Shown one piece after another: positions 1 to 8,729 of a DNA stretch of 36,230 nt. The stretch is from Salisapilia sapeloensis (taxonomy: Eukaryota > Oomycota > Peronosporomycetes > Peronosporales > Salisapiliaceae): contig JAADVB010000202.1 of assembly GCA_023334545.1 (NCBI GenBank), positions 1 through 36,230 on the forward strand, read 5' to 3'. Position 1 is the first letter of the stretch, and every line of letters starts with the position of its first letter. A model generated the notes under the pieces. The model was not told where the DNA came from. It did no database searches and saw only the letters and a program-made list of their open reading frames with translations. Both the position numbers and the translations under genes were made by a program.

Positions 1-141
1 AACTTTGACAAGATGCAGGAGATGGTGTTGCAGAACGTATCGACGGAGGAGGACTTGAAGCGGCTCTTTGCCAACCTCCAGAACGCCATCAAGACGAACT
101 CTCCGTCGCGGTCGAGTGGAGATGTGCAGGACGCGTACTAG
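1..141 (+). CDS. C-terminal end of an unidentified protein (partial)
   Basis: An open frame runs from the first base of the window to a TAG at 139-141 and encodes the last 46 residues of a protein that begins outside the window. The visible part is hydrophilic, with a probable amphipathic helix (KMQEMVLQNVSTEEDLKRLF) followed by a Ser/Arg-rich tail ending in DAY. No family can be named from so short a piece. The clean stop and the following AT-richer sequence (about 145 bp before the next gene's stop codon) fit a real gene end, convergent with the CFAP58-like gene on the other strand. Confidence 0.55.
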   Translation, partial: NFDKMQEMVLQNVSTEEDLKRLFANLQNAIKTNSPSRSSGDVQDAY

Positions 142-286
142 CTGTATTTTAAAGGGGCCCGCCTCGGCGGAAGACGTGTATCAAGTACAAATAGGTGCTA
201 TTTAGCTCAAGCAAAACATAAATACATGATCGTAATTATTATCATCAACCGAGGTGACTTTGTCGATTTTGTTAAGATATGCTTGC

Positions 287-2851
287 TCACGTCTCTACCT
301 CGTTGTTGGACACTCTGCCGTGTTCTACAACGATCTGATTTTCGATCCAGGATGTGATCACTTGATGCTTGTCGCCCTGCAGCTTCTCGATTTCACGTCG
401 ATACTCGTCTACCTGCCGTTTATAAAGCTGTCGGTCGTCTTCCATGCGCCGCATTTGGTCCTTCTTGCTCCGAAGGGTTTGACGAAGAGCATCCACTTGC
501 TGTGCCACTTCTCCTCCGGGCTGTCTCGCCAGGATAGCTCGAAGTTCCACGTACAGTTTCTCTTTCTCCAGTATCATCAAGTCCTTACTGGTGACCTCAT
601 CGTGCTTCTTTAGCATATCTCTCTGAAGTCGCTGAAGCTTCTTGATTAGCTCCATTCTCGCAGGATCACTACCCTCCAACTTTCTCCATCGATGAACGTT
701 CATCGGTCGATCCAACTCTTCTGACAGCGCTCGGATTCTACTCTTTTCTTCCATTAGCTCCTTTTCGAGCGCCACCAGCTCTCTCTGCAGCGAATCTTCA
801 TGCTGCAGCTGGCCCCCTGTGATGTCTCTCTCCTTTGTCAGCGTCTGTATCCTCTTTTGCAGATTCTTCACTTCCTCTCGCTTGCCTTCGAACTGCTTAC
901 GTCCTCTACCAAGAGTCGATTGCTGGATCTTAAGCTTCTCATATAGAGCACGTAGCTCCTCGTGCCTCTGCATCAATTGGCGTCGAAGAGCGTCTCGGTC
1001 ATGTAGCACAGCCTTCAGCTCTTTCTTCTGTCTCGCAGCCTCTTCTTCGGCTTCCTGGATGAGCCGAGAAAGCTTCGCTACCTCTGCTTCTTGATTCGTA
1101 AGGAGCTGTTCGCTAGATGTAATCTGCTTGCGGATGCGAAGTAGCTCATTTTTTAACAGCTCTCGCTCTTTATCGACTCGGTGATGCTCAAAATGCTCTT
1201 TTACAAGCGCGTGGTCTTTTGCCGTGATCTCTTCCTTGAGCTGCTCAATCTGATGCTGAAGCATCTTGAACTGTCGCTTGAACGTAGCCATCTCGGCCTG
1301 GGTTTCCACGAGCTGCTTGTTGTACGCATTCCTATCAGCACGGACAGACTCGTACAAAGACTGCTGCTGCTTCAGTCGAGACTCGCTTTCAGTGATTTTC
1401 AATTGGAGAGTTTGGACCTGTATGTCTTGTAGCTTGGACTCTTCCATGGCGGTCAGAAGCTTTTGACTCGCCTGTTGTGCTTCATTCTCGTATTTGTCTC
1501 GGTCGCCAGCCAGCGTTTGCAACTTGCCACGCAGCGACTTCACCTGCGACTTAATTCCGTTGATCTCGTTCGTCACATTCTTTAAAGTATTCTCACGTAT
1601 GCGACACAGATCCTTTGTCGCTTGCGAACGATCCTGCGCACGCACAATCATCTTGTTCAGGACTTCCCGCTCGCGACGCATTTCATCCAGTCGCTTGGAT
1701 GCGATGTCGACTTGCCTGTTCTCGGTTTCCAGCTCCCCATTCACGACAGCCGTTAACTCCATTTTCAACTTGGCCTTTTCATCTTCACAAGCAGTCCGGT
1801 CGTGCTCCACCTGCTTCAACCTGTCCGTTGTGACCGCAACAAGTGCTTCGATCTTGGCGGCTTCTTGGCCTATAATCTCTACCTCCTTATCCTGTGCTGA
1901 CAGCCTGTCATCCAACTCTTTGTTCAGCTTCTCTAACTCGACATTCTTCTGCCACTGACCTTGCATGGCTTCCGTCAGCGAGTGCGTCGTGCGAAACAAC
2001 GAGTCGTAGTCTTTCAAGTACTTTTCCATGCTGTGCTTGGCCTCTCGCATAGCCTTGTCCTTGCTCGACAGACTCTCCTCACCTTCCTTCACCGTCTTCT
2101 CCTTTGCCTGGATGTCCACCATGAGCGATTCGAGGTTCTGCTTTGCCACCCGTAGCTCTCGCTCTAGACCAGCCTTGCGCCTTGCTTGTCGCTCCGTCAG
2201 TTTCTGCTTATCCTTTGTTTCGTGCGCTGTCGTTGCATCCAGCTCCAGTAGATTCGCGTTGCGTGTTTCATCTTCGACAACGAGGTCGTACAGGTTGCTG
2301 ACTTCTCTACGAAGATCTTGCAACGCCTGCGTTTTCGCCTCGAGCTCTAGTCCGTTCTCTCCTCTTTGCTTTTTCAGGTTCTCCAGTTGACTTTCTTGCT
2401 CGCTCGTCAAAACGACGTCGTCCACGACACTGCCATCCGTCGTCGGATAATGCATCGACGACACTTCTTCTTCCAGCGCAGCTAACTCCTTACGTAGCTC
2501 TGACAAGCGGTTCTTCTTTTCGAGCTCGGACTCATTAGCAAGAGCAACCTGCTGCTGGATGGCTTCGAGCTCTGCCATGGACCGTCGGCGTTGGAGAGCA
2601 GCAGCTGTCTCATCTTCTTTGTCGCGCTGGAGAGCGGCCTCACTACTCTGCAACTCCGCCACAAGCTCTTGGCCTCGCATTGTCAAACGTTTCTCGCTCT
2701 CTTGAGACTTGGTGAAAACGTCGAGTAGCTTTAGAAACTCATGCTTGTACGCGGAAGCTGATGCTGGGAGTGTGCCTGCTTCCTCCTGCATCTCTTCCAT
2801 GAACGCCGCGACGTCCTCTTCATTCGCTTCCGCCATAATGCTTTGCTCCAT
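287..2851 (-). CDS. CFAP58: CFAP58/CCDC147-like cilia- and flagella-associated coiled-coil protein
   Basis: An intronless 854-aa protein that is almost entirely heptad-type coiled coil (Leu/Glu/Lys/Gln-rich, no Cys clusters, no membrane segment). Near the C-terminus it carries the block NVHRWRKLEGSDPARMELI followed by EKEKLYVELRAILARQPG, which I recognise as the conserved C-terminal region of CFAP58 (CCDC147). Length agrees with the roughly 870-aa animal protein. Family members are axonemal/basal-body proteins required for motile flagella, so a zoospore role is inferred. The ATG at 2851 is chosen; a second Met six codons in (MAEANEED) is an equally possible start. The gene converges on the partial gene at the left edge. 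The related CCDC146 is the main alternative, but the C-terminal block favours CFAP58. Confidence 0.8.
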   Translation of the reverse strand: MEQSIMAEANEEDVAAFMEEMQEEAGTLPASASAYKHEFLKLLDVFTKSQESEKRLTMRGQELVAELQSSEAALQRDKEDETAAALQRRRSMAELEAIQQQVALANESELEKKNRLSELRKELAALEEEVSSMHYPTTDGSVVDDVVLTSEQESQLENLKKQRGENGLELEAKTQALQDLRREVSNLYDLVVEDETRNANLLELDATTAHETKDKQKLTERQARRKAGLERELRVAKQNLESLMVDIQAKEKTVKEGEESLSSKDKAMREAKHSMEKYLKDYDSLFRTTHSLTEAMQGQWQKNVELEKLNKELDDRLSAQDKEVEIIGQEAAKIEALVAVTTDRLKQVEHDRTACEDEKAKLKMELTAVVNGELETENRQVDIASKRLDEMRREREVLNKMIVRAQDRSQATKDLCRIRENTLKNVTNEINGIKSQVKSLRGKLQTLAGDRDKYENEAQQASQKLLTAMEESKLQDIQVQTLQLKITESESRLKQQQSLYESVRADRNAYNKQLVETQAEMATFKRQFKMLQHQIEQLKEEITAKDHALVKEHFEHHRVDKERELLKNELLRIRKQITSSEQLLTNQEAEVAKLSRLIQEAEEEAARQKKELKAVLHDRDALRRQLMQRHEELRALYEKLKIQQSTLGRGRKQFEGKREEVKNLQKRIQTLTKERDITGGQLQHEDSLQRELVALEKELMEEKSRIRALSEELDRPMNVHRWRKLEGSDPARMELIKKLQRLQRDMLKKHDEVTSKDLMILEKEKLYVELRAILARQPGGEVAQQVDALRQTLRSKKDQMRRMEDDRQLYKRQVDEYRREIEKLQGDKHQVITSWIENQIVVEHGRVSNNEVET

Positions 2852-4850
2852 GTTGCCGAAAAGTATTTATGGTATCGAAACTCTTTCTCGTTGATGGAAC
2901 ATGGATATATTTGGCTCGGAAGGGTCATTCTACTTTGCTACACAGCCTGCCGCGTGATACTCATGCTCTCCATATTCGTATTGAAAGCATGGTAATCTTA
3001 AAGAATCATGGAAACTTTAACGGTTTACCGACTGCTTGATGAGCAAGTACGAGAAGCACAACTTCATTCTGACCCAGCATGGCGTTCGCTGCGAAATGGC
3101 GTCAAGTCCGATCCGTTTGCTCTCATTGCAAACAAATGATCTTGATACAAAAGTAAGAGACCTCGAAAGGTACTTTTCATGGATATGCACATCTCTGCTT
3201 GCAGATCTTAGTAGAAATTAGGATCTGTAGCTACCATTGTCTACGCTCTGGGGCCTCGTGAATAAACGCAGTAGTGAGTCATCATCTCATTACTGTCAAG
3301 TTTCGCACCTACGCGTTTCCATTGTCGAGAAGCATGTATCGCTTAACTTTTCACCACATTATGCAGTGGCATTTACAGCCGGGCTGCATGTAGATCTCGG
3401 CATGATAGCAAGTTAAGCTTGAGGTACAAATCCCACCCGCTTTTAGCTTCACGCCATGCCTTGAACATCTCTGTCGAGTGTGCTCTTATTTCAACTTAGG
3501 GTCTGTAGCATGGATCCAATCTGTTGTTGCGAACTGTATGGATGTATCTTACTTTTGTGACACCATGGCACGCACTAGAGCGATGCTATCAGGGAGCTAG
3601 GATTCATCGTTGTCTCTCAAGAACTGAGATGCATGATTTATCGATTTGAGTTTCATTGGACTCTACACACGAACGATATATTCTATTGTAGCTTTCGTGT
3701 CCCTTTCACGTTTTATTTGGCCAGAGTAGAGCGTAGCCGAAGCGAAGGTAATTTGGCAAGAATGTGCACAGATATTTGGCATGCGTAATTTATTCTTTAT
3801 TTCTTCTTGGAAAGTTCAAGTCTATTAAATATTGCTCGATATTGTCTTGTCTTTTCACTTAAGTATCTTTCAACGATGAGCTATGCCTTGCCGTGCTACA
3901 TTCGATGGCTGTACATGCAATTGTTCGCACAATTAAGATAATGCTGAAGCTGACATAGGCAGATCAAACATCGCTTCCGAATTGACCTCAGTCTTTCCAA
4001 GTACAAATCCTGATACAGCAGGTAGAGTGAACGGCTAGTACACTCGCAGAGTCGCCATACACTGATCTACAAGAATGCGCCGCCATAGCTAGTCATAGCA
4101 ATTTGGTGAGCTTTCTGCCGAATGGCATATCGAGCAAAGTTGAGTGCGCGCACAATTATTTTACACGTAGTGCGACTCACTACATCCAAAATCGACGTGA
4201 TAGCAGATACTAACGCTCTGATGAGACTGTAATGAATACTACAGCATCGGCAATGACTAGTTGGGAGTAGTAAAACATCTTATGATCTCCATACTTCCAC
4301 GAGATCGCCCAAGCAGTCTGTAGGGTGTTTAAAAGCTCTCTATGCTTCAACTGTCCGCATAAAGAAGTCTCGTGAAGAGCGCATTGTCTCTCACATGAAG
4401 CGGAGATCTTCTAACCGATGACAAACCGGTGTGCGTTTTCTGCTCTCGTGCTCCGTACACCTCAAGGATGCTCTCCACCAATTTCGGTTCCTTGCCTCTG
4501 ATGCAGTGTTTGTAGCGCAATCGAACGATGTTGTCGGCCGCAGATCGACCAGTGTCTTTGTCGGTTGGAAAGGTTTTTGTTCAGGTGTAGTCGAACAATA
4601 GGCGTATTAGCGGCAGTGCTTTACAAAGGCAGGACCGGAGCAAGTCAGGTCCGAGTGATGGCAAGTCTCGATTGCATTGAAGCTGCTGCTCCTCGTCTGA
4701 TCGGGCTGCTTGTGCCGATGGTCACTTGGGTCCGACTGGCCTTTGAAGATCGCGGCGTTACGCTCTTTTCCAGGAGCGCAGTTTGACTTGAAGTTTGTAT
4801 AGTTGTTGGCCGAGAGCTCTTTACGTTCAAAAGCGAGAAAGAAGGACGGT
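2852..4850. other. 2-kb intergenic region without a recognisable gene
   Basis: Neither strand shows an open frame with protein-like composition. The longest candidates (61 codons at 3036-3221, 73 codons at 4565-4786) look like chance frames and the second lacks an early ATG. I found no tRNA cloverleaf, spliceosomal snRNA signature, 5S-like sequence, tandem array or transposon coding remnant. It must contain the promoter of the CFAP58-like gene (right next to 2851) and the 5' region of the gene starting at 4851. This is by far the longest gene-free stretch in an otherwise compact region. Confidence 0.6.
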
Positions 4851-5918
4851 ATGAGTCGCGAAGAGCGGAAGATGCAGCAGATCATCGCGCTGATCGAGCG
4901 AGACGGCGGGCGCGGAGGGAAGAAGAGCAAGAACGGCGTCAGCAAGCGCTCGGGTCTGTCGAAGAAACTCAAGAGCAAGTCGGGCTCGAGCAAAGGAGAC
5001 GAGAGCTCGACTGCCGACACAGACCGCTTTCTTCCTCTGAAAAAGAGGTGGATACAGGAATGGAAGGAGGAGATGCAGCAGATGGAAGAGGAGCAGGAAA
5101 TGAAGCAGGCACAGGACGAGGAGATGCAGCAGGAGCAAGAAAAGGAGGCGCAGGAGCCTCAGAAAGAGGACGTGCAGGAAGCAAAAGCGGATGAGATGGA
5201 GCAGGTGAAAACAGACAAGGTAGAGCAGGTACAAGCAGAGGAGGGGCAGGCGAAGGACGAAGAGGAAAAGCGCGAGAACCCTGCGCTACGCGTGACACCT
5301 CCAGTCGCCACTCCCCACTCGCACCTGTCTCCTCCGAAAGGAGAGGGTAGTCCGACGCCTGTGTCCATCAGCCCAACGTCGAAGACCAAGGACACAGAGT
5401 CCAGCGCCCCTTCCAATACATCCGTACAGACTAGCTCGACCAGCACGACGACTGTCGTGTCGAAACCCATGTCGTTTGCGACTGGGAAGAGTGAAGAGTC
5501 TAATCCACGCACACCGTCCGAGTCTTCTTCCGGTCAGAAACGGAGTCTACCGGAGGCTCCTCTCAGTCCAGACGCGCTCCGGAGGGCAGAGCGACGTCGA
5601 AAGCGCAAGTCCAATTGGGACTTGGGCGATCCAAAGCTAGACCCGAATGCCGACGTCAATTCGGACGTTCCTCCGCCCATTGGGACGAACTTCCATCCAT
5701 CTCTATTCAATGGCCGGCTGCCTTCCGGTCGACCTGGGTGGCGACATAGCTACAGTATGCCGTCTGCCGATCCGGACGGGAAGGCGTTCGGGAAAGGCTT
5801 TGGGAACGCCTCGCGGAGAAGTAGCTTCCGTCATCACTCGGTCGATCGGAATCGATCGTCTTCAGAGAATGGGCGAAGGCGTCCGCCAAGTGATCACGCA
5901 GAGGACCATGTGCGGTAG
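4851..5918 (+). CDS. Low-complexity nuclear-type protein with SREERK block and UHM-ligand-like motif
   Basis: A 355-aa protein starting MSREERKMQQIIALIERDGG. The opening block resembles the SREERK-(x)-I segment found after the SET domain in KMT2E/SETD5-type proteins, but no SET domain is present. Then come a Lys/Ser-rich basic stretch, a Glu/Gln/Lys-rich probable coiled coil (about residues 64-143), a Ser/Thr/Pro-rich disordered stretch, and RRRKRKSNWDLGDPKLDP with Trp at about residue 256. Basic residues followed by W-D resemble U2AF-ligand motifs such as those of SF3B1, suggesting contact with a splicing UHM protein (inference). The frame is open 16 codons upstream of the ATG, back to TAG at 4800-4802. 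Since TATAG there could be a splice acceptor, an unseen 5' exon is possible. Convergent with the next gene, 60 bp apart. Confidence 0.6.
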   Translation: MSREERKMQQIIALIERDGGRGGKKSKNGVSKRSGLSKKLKSKSGSSKGDESSTADTDRFLPLKKRWIQEWKEEMQQMEEEQEMKQAQDEEMQQEQEKEAQEPQKEDVQEAKADEMEQVKTDKVEQVQAEEGQAKDEEEKRENPALRVTPPVATPHSHLSPPKGEGSPTPVSISPTSKTKDTESSAPSNTSVQTSSTSTTTVVSKPMSFATGKSEESNPRTPSESSSGQKRSLPEAPLSPDALRRAERRRKRKSNWDLGDPKLDPNADVNSDVPPPIGTNFHPSLFNGRLPSGRPGWRHSYSMPSADPDGKAFGKGFGNASRRSSFRHHSVDRNRSSSENGRRRPPSDHAEDHVR

Positions 5919-5978
5919 TGGTGTCTGTTTTCTAAGTTGGAACATGCAAAAGGGTTTTTGTATTACATTTGGAATTAG

Positions 5979-6665
5979 TTAAGCGGCCTGGGAGGAGGGC
6001 GAGAGAGGAGGACGGGGCGCTTGAAGCACGCCCATCAGGTCCTTGCGTCGGTGTTTGTTGGCTGGTAGGCATGAAATGTCCGGATACCTCTTCTCGACCA
6101 CGGAGGAGAAAGCCTGGTTCTCGATCATCTGCGCCTCGCAGAGCTCGGTCGTGGCCGACACTCGACGCACTGCTCGAGAGATGCTGGACTGCACCGCCGA
6201 CGCGCTCACGAAGGCGACGGTCGAGTAGAACTGGAGGCCATCCACCACTGTCAGTGGTGTCTGCAAGTGTTTTGACGGCGCCGAGAAGTCTCCCGAGAGA
6301 GCAAAGTCAGTAGACGCCTCGATGGACTCGTTGACTTCGGATTCGGTGCTTTCGTCTTCAAAGGAATCGTCCGAGTAATCGTCGTCGTCCGACTCGCTGT
6401 CTCGCCACGTTCTCTCAGTCACATCATCGTACGTTTTGTCTTCGTTGGCGAGAAGAGGTAGGCCAGTGAGCCCCAGCAGAGCAGTGCCGAGCGGCTGAAG
6501 CATGTGCACAATAGATTGCTTTTTAAGAACTGGTTGCCGAAGGGAGTTGTAGTCGTTCACACAGCGCCTGTCCTTCTTTGCGACGCGATCGACGCCGAGG
6601 CATGCGAGACATGCCACCCCAAGCGTCAGGAGGCTTGCGACAGCCAATAAGAAGGATATATCCAT
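5979..6665 (-). CDS. Small single-pass membrane protein, unknown function
   Basis: A 228-aa protein beginning MDISFLLAVASLLTLGVACL, a hydrophobic N-terminal segment (about residues 4-22) that could be a signal anchor. It continues with a basic stretch (RVAKKDRR), a second weakly hydrophobic part near LGTALLGLTGLPLLA, and a strongly acidic Ser/Asp/Glu run with SESDDDDYSDDSFEDE. The C-terminal third is ordinary globular-type sequence rich in Ser/Val. The frame stays open upstream to 6881, but that extension is Arg/Pro/Ser-rich and overlaps the divergent gene's start, so the ATG at 6665 before the hydrophobic segment is preferred. I do not recognise a family. Divergent from the SelS-like gene (202 bp between starts). 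Confidence 0.55.
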   Translation of the reverse strand: MDISFLLAVASLLTLGVACLACLGVDRVAKKDRRCVNDYNSLRQPVLKKQSIVHMLQPLGTALLGLTGLPLLANEDKTYDDVTERTWRDSESDDDDYSDDSFEDESTESEVNESIEASTDFALSGDFSAPSKHLQTPLTVVDGLQFYSTVAFVSASAVQSSISRAVRRVSATTELCEAQMIENQAFSSVVEKRYPDISCLPANKHRRKDLMGVLQAPRPPLSPSSQAA

Positions 6666-6867
6666 GGCGTCGGTTATCTTGTCAGGAGCAGATAAGACTG
6701 GAAGTGTGGCACCGCAGCGGGAGGGAAGATGGAGGAGAGTGCAAGCGTGCGGTCTTGAAGCGCCGTGGAAGGGAGGCGGCCTTTGAAGATTGGAATGAAA
6801 CGGTCGGCGAAGAGGCGACCTTGACGCGAACTGAACGAAAAAGTAACTGCTTTCGGGGCGGAACATA
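6666..6867. promoter_or_regulatory. Shared promoter region of two divergent membrane-protein genes
   Basis: These 202 bp lie between the ATG of the minus-strand membrane protein (6665) and the ATG of the SelS-like gene (6868). They must hold both promoters. No clear oomycete initiator match was seen. The assignment rests on position only. Confidence 0.45.
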
Positions 6868-7240
6868 ATGCACGTTGACATGGCGTGGAAGCAGACGCAG
6901 CTATTGCTCGAAAATTATGGCTGGCGTATCCTTTCAGTCCTCGTCCTCAGCATAACCGCGTGGAGGTACTACCAGAGCTATGCTTTGAAACGAGCGAGGG
7001 AGCAGTCGTACCGGGAAGCTACGGGTGAGTTTGCGTTATTTCTTCTGCGTTTGCACTACCTGGCGTGCCTCTTGGGAGACTTGCGTGCTGGATCGTGATC
7101 AAGGTCGGAACTTAACTTGTTGTCTTGTAGCTCCGGAGCGGGTGGCAGTCCTGGATAAGGAGCGCGACCGCGTGCGCAGACTGCAGCAAGATCAGCTCCA
7201 TCAGCAGCGACCATCTCGTCGGCGAGCTCCACCTTCCTGA
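6868..7240 (+). CDS. SelS/VIMP-like small membrane protein (N-terminal half; possible Sec codon at the end)
   Basis: Two exons, 6868-7024 and 7131-7240, with a GTGAGT...TTGTAG intron of 106 nt in phase 1, give 88 aa. Residues 15-33 (ENYGWRILSVLVLSITAWR) form a membrane helix led by YGW, followed by a basic, Arg/Gln-rich helix with APERVAVLDKERDRVRRLQQ. This order (YGW-TM, then a D/EP-x-V-rich cytosolic helix) matches selenoprotein S/VIMP, an ER-associated degradation adaptor that binds p97. The family is about 180-190 aa, so the middle of the cytosolic part is missing here. The tail RPSRRRAPPS is followed by TGA-GGA, recalling the Arg/Pro/Ser-rich end with a penultimate Sec-Gly in animal SelS. 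An alternative is a plain short membrane protein. M1 or M5 may be the start. Confidence 0.6.
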
Positions 7241-7583
7241 GGACTTGATGGGTTCGTCAGTGTGTCTCAAGCGTAGGTTCGAAGTGTCCAGCGCAGAACT
7301 GAGTCCACTAAAGAGAATACAGGCGTCAGCATCCAAGGATGGAAGACAGCATTGTCGTCGAAATTTGTAAAGTAACGTTGCTACCGTGCCTGACACTTTG
7401 CAGAAGGAAAGCGGCTTGGGATGAGTTGTGCGTTGATAGCCGTCTCCGTTCGTCTTGTTGAGTTCGTGGAAGATCTTGGTGGGTGCATTTCGATCGAGAA
7501 GTAGGCTTCAAGTTGAAGTGCCGCTTCAGTCGTACCATGAGAGTACCATATTCTGAGAATTTCGATTTGCTTCAGCAGGGAAA
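7241..7583. other. Intergenic region between SelS-like gene and FN3K gene
   Basis: No coding frame is supported. It holds the 3' UTR of the SelS-like gene and the promoter/5' UTR of the kinase gene. If the TGA at 7238-7240 were read as selenocysteine, the frame would continue only to TAG at 7274-7276. I looked for a SECIS element (ATGA quartet with a paired helix and matching GA) and found ATGA at 7431 and 7537, but neither has convincing pairing. Confidence 0.5.
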
Positions 7584-8643
7584 ATGGGCAAAGCAGACAC
7601 CGCTGTGGCGAATGTCCTGGGCGTTGATGCCGCCAGGACTAGGATAAAGTCCGCTGGGGGCGGAGGATGCTCCTCTGCTTCTACCAGCCGCGTAACGGCG
7701 ACTGCGGACGATGGGAGTGAAAAGACGTATTTCATGAAAACGGCGACGGGCTCCGATGGGCGGGCCATGCTCGAAGGTTTCTATTATAAGCTACTCTGTA
7801 ACTCATACCGGTTCGCTAAAAAGGAAATGAACAGGTGAAGCTGCGTCACTGCGTGCAATCCACTCTATCGTGCCGTCGTTGTGTCCCAAGGTCCACGGCT
7901 CGGGCTTTCTCGACAGCTCTCGGTCGACATACTTTATGATCAGTGACTTTTTGTACCTCGGTCCGCGCTCCATGTCCAACCAGCACGAGTTCAGTCGACC
8001 AATGTCTTTGGCGGAAAAGCTAGGCAGACTCCACACGACGGAGGCTCCTGTGCCGGACGGATATGATCGACCGATGTTTGGCTTTCCAGTCCCGACAGCC
8101 TGCGGGGACACGCTGCAGCTGAACAACTTTCGAGAGGACTGGGCAGACTTCTTTGCCTATGAGCGTCTGCAGTTCATCTTGGAAAAAGGCGAGAAGCACC
8201 AGGGTACGGATCGGCAGCTGGAGGAACTTGGACAAGAGGTAATTGAGAAGGTGGTTCCGAGGCTTTTGGGGAAGGACCACTTGAATGACGGCAAGGGCGT
8301 GACGCCAGTGGTCGTGCATGGCGATTTGTGGAGCGGTAACTGTGGTGTCGGGAGCATCGGCAGCGAGAGTAATCCGCCAGAGCAAGTGGTGTTCGACTCG
8401 AGTGCCTGCTACGCGCACAACGAGTACGAGATCGGCATCATGTGGATGTTCTCCGGTTTTTCCAAACGGTTCTGGGAAGAGTACCATGCGATCTGTCCTA
8501 AGACGTCGCCCGAGAGCGAGTACGACGACCGCATCCGTCTGTACGAGCTGTACCACATCCTGAACCACTACGCTCTCTTCGGCAGCGGATACAAGCGCCA
8601 AGCCATCTCGAGCATGAAGTCTCTCCTGCAGAAGTACGGATAA
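7584..8643 (+). CDS. FN3K: Fructosamine/ketosamine-3-kinase
   Basis: Two exons, 7584-7776 and 7835-8643, with a 58-nt intron (GTTTCT...AACAG, phase 1), give 333 aa. The splice restores the conserved run MLEGEAASLRAIHSIVPSLC. The protein is the fructosamine kinase family (APH/protein-kinase-like fold). Visible motifs are the catalytic loop HGDLWSGNCG at about residue 226 and VFDSSACYAHNEYEIGIMW, corresponding to the family's metal-binding D-P-A-x-Y-Y/G-x-R-E region, with Ser in place of Pro. Members phosphorylate sugar lysine adducts on glycated proteins so that they decompose (protein deglycation). About 30 residues longer than typical 290-309-aa members, mostly at the N-terminus. Convergent with the IPK1 gene, 86 bp apart. 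Confidence 0.9.
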
Positions 8644-8729
8644 GAGGCTAGTTTGTCTGTCGAATTAGACACGTATGAAACCAAATACAATTGAATGGCG
8701 ATAATAAGAAAAAGCTATGTTGAGATCCT

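Noticed and set aside
3036-3221. 61-codon plus-strand frame in the long intergenic region
   Set aside because: Length is expected by chance, and there is no motif or splice partner.
3420-3445. T-arm-like sequence (GGTACAAATCCC) suggesting a tRNA
   Set aside because: No acceptor, D-arm or anticodon stem could be paired around it.
4565-4786. 73-codon frame upstream of the SREERK gene, considered as its first exon
   Set aside because: A join through a weak GTTACG donor at about 4754 to TATAG at 4802 keeps frame, but the frame has no early ATG and no conserved sequence.
7428-7485. Candidate SECIS element around ATGA in the SelS-like 3' region
   Set aside because: The sequence following ATGA does not pair with a matching GA-containing strand by eye.
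8020-8601. A 193-codon frame antisense to the fructosamine kinase
   Set aside because: The plus strand encodes a clear kinase across the same bases; the antisense translation shows no motif.
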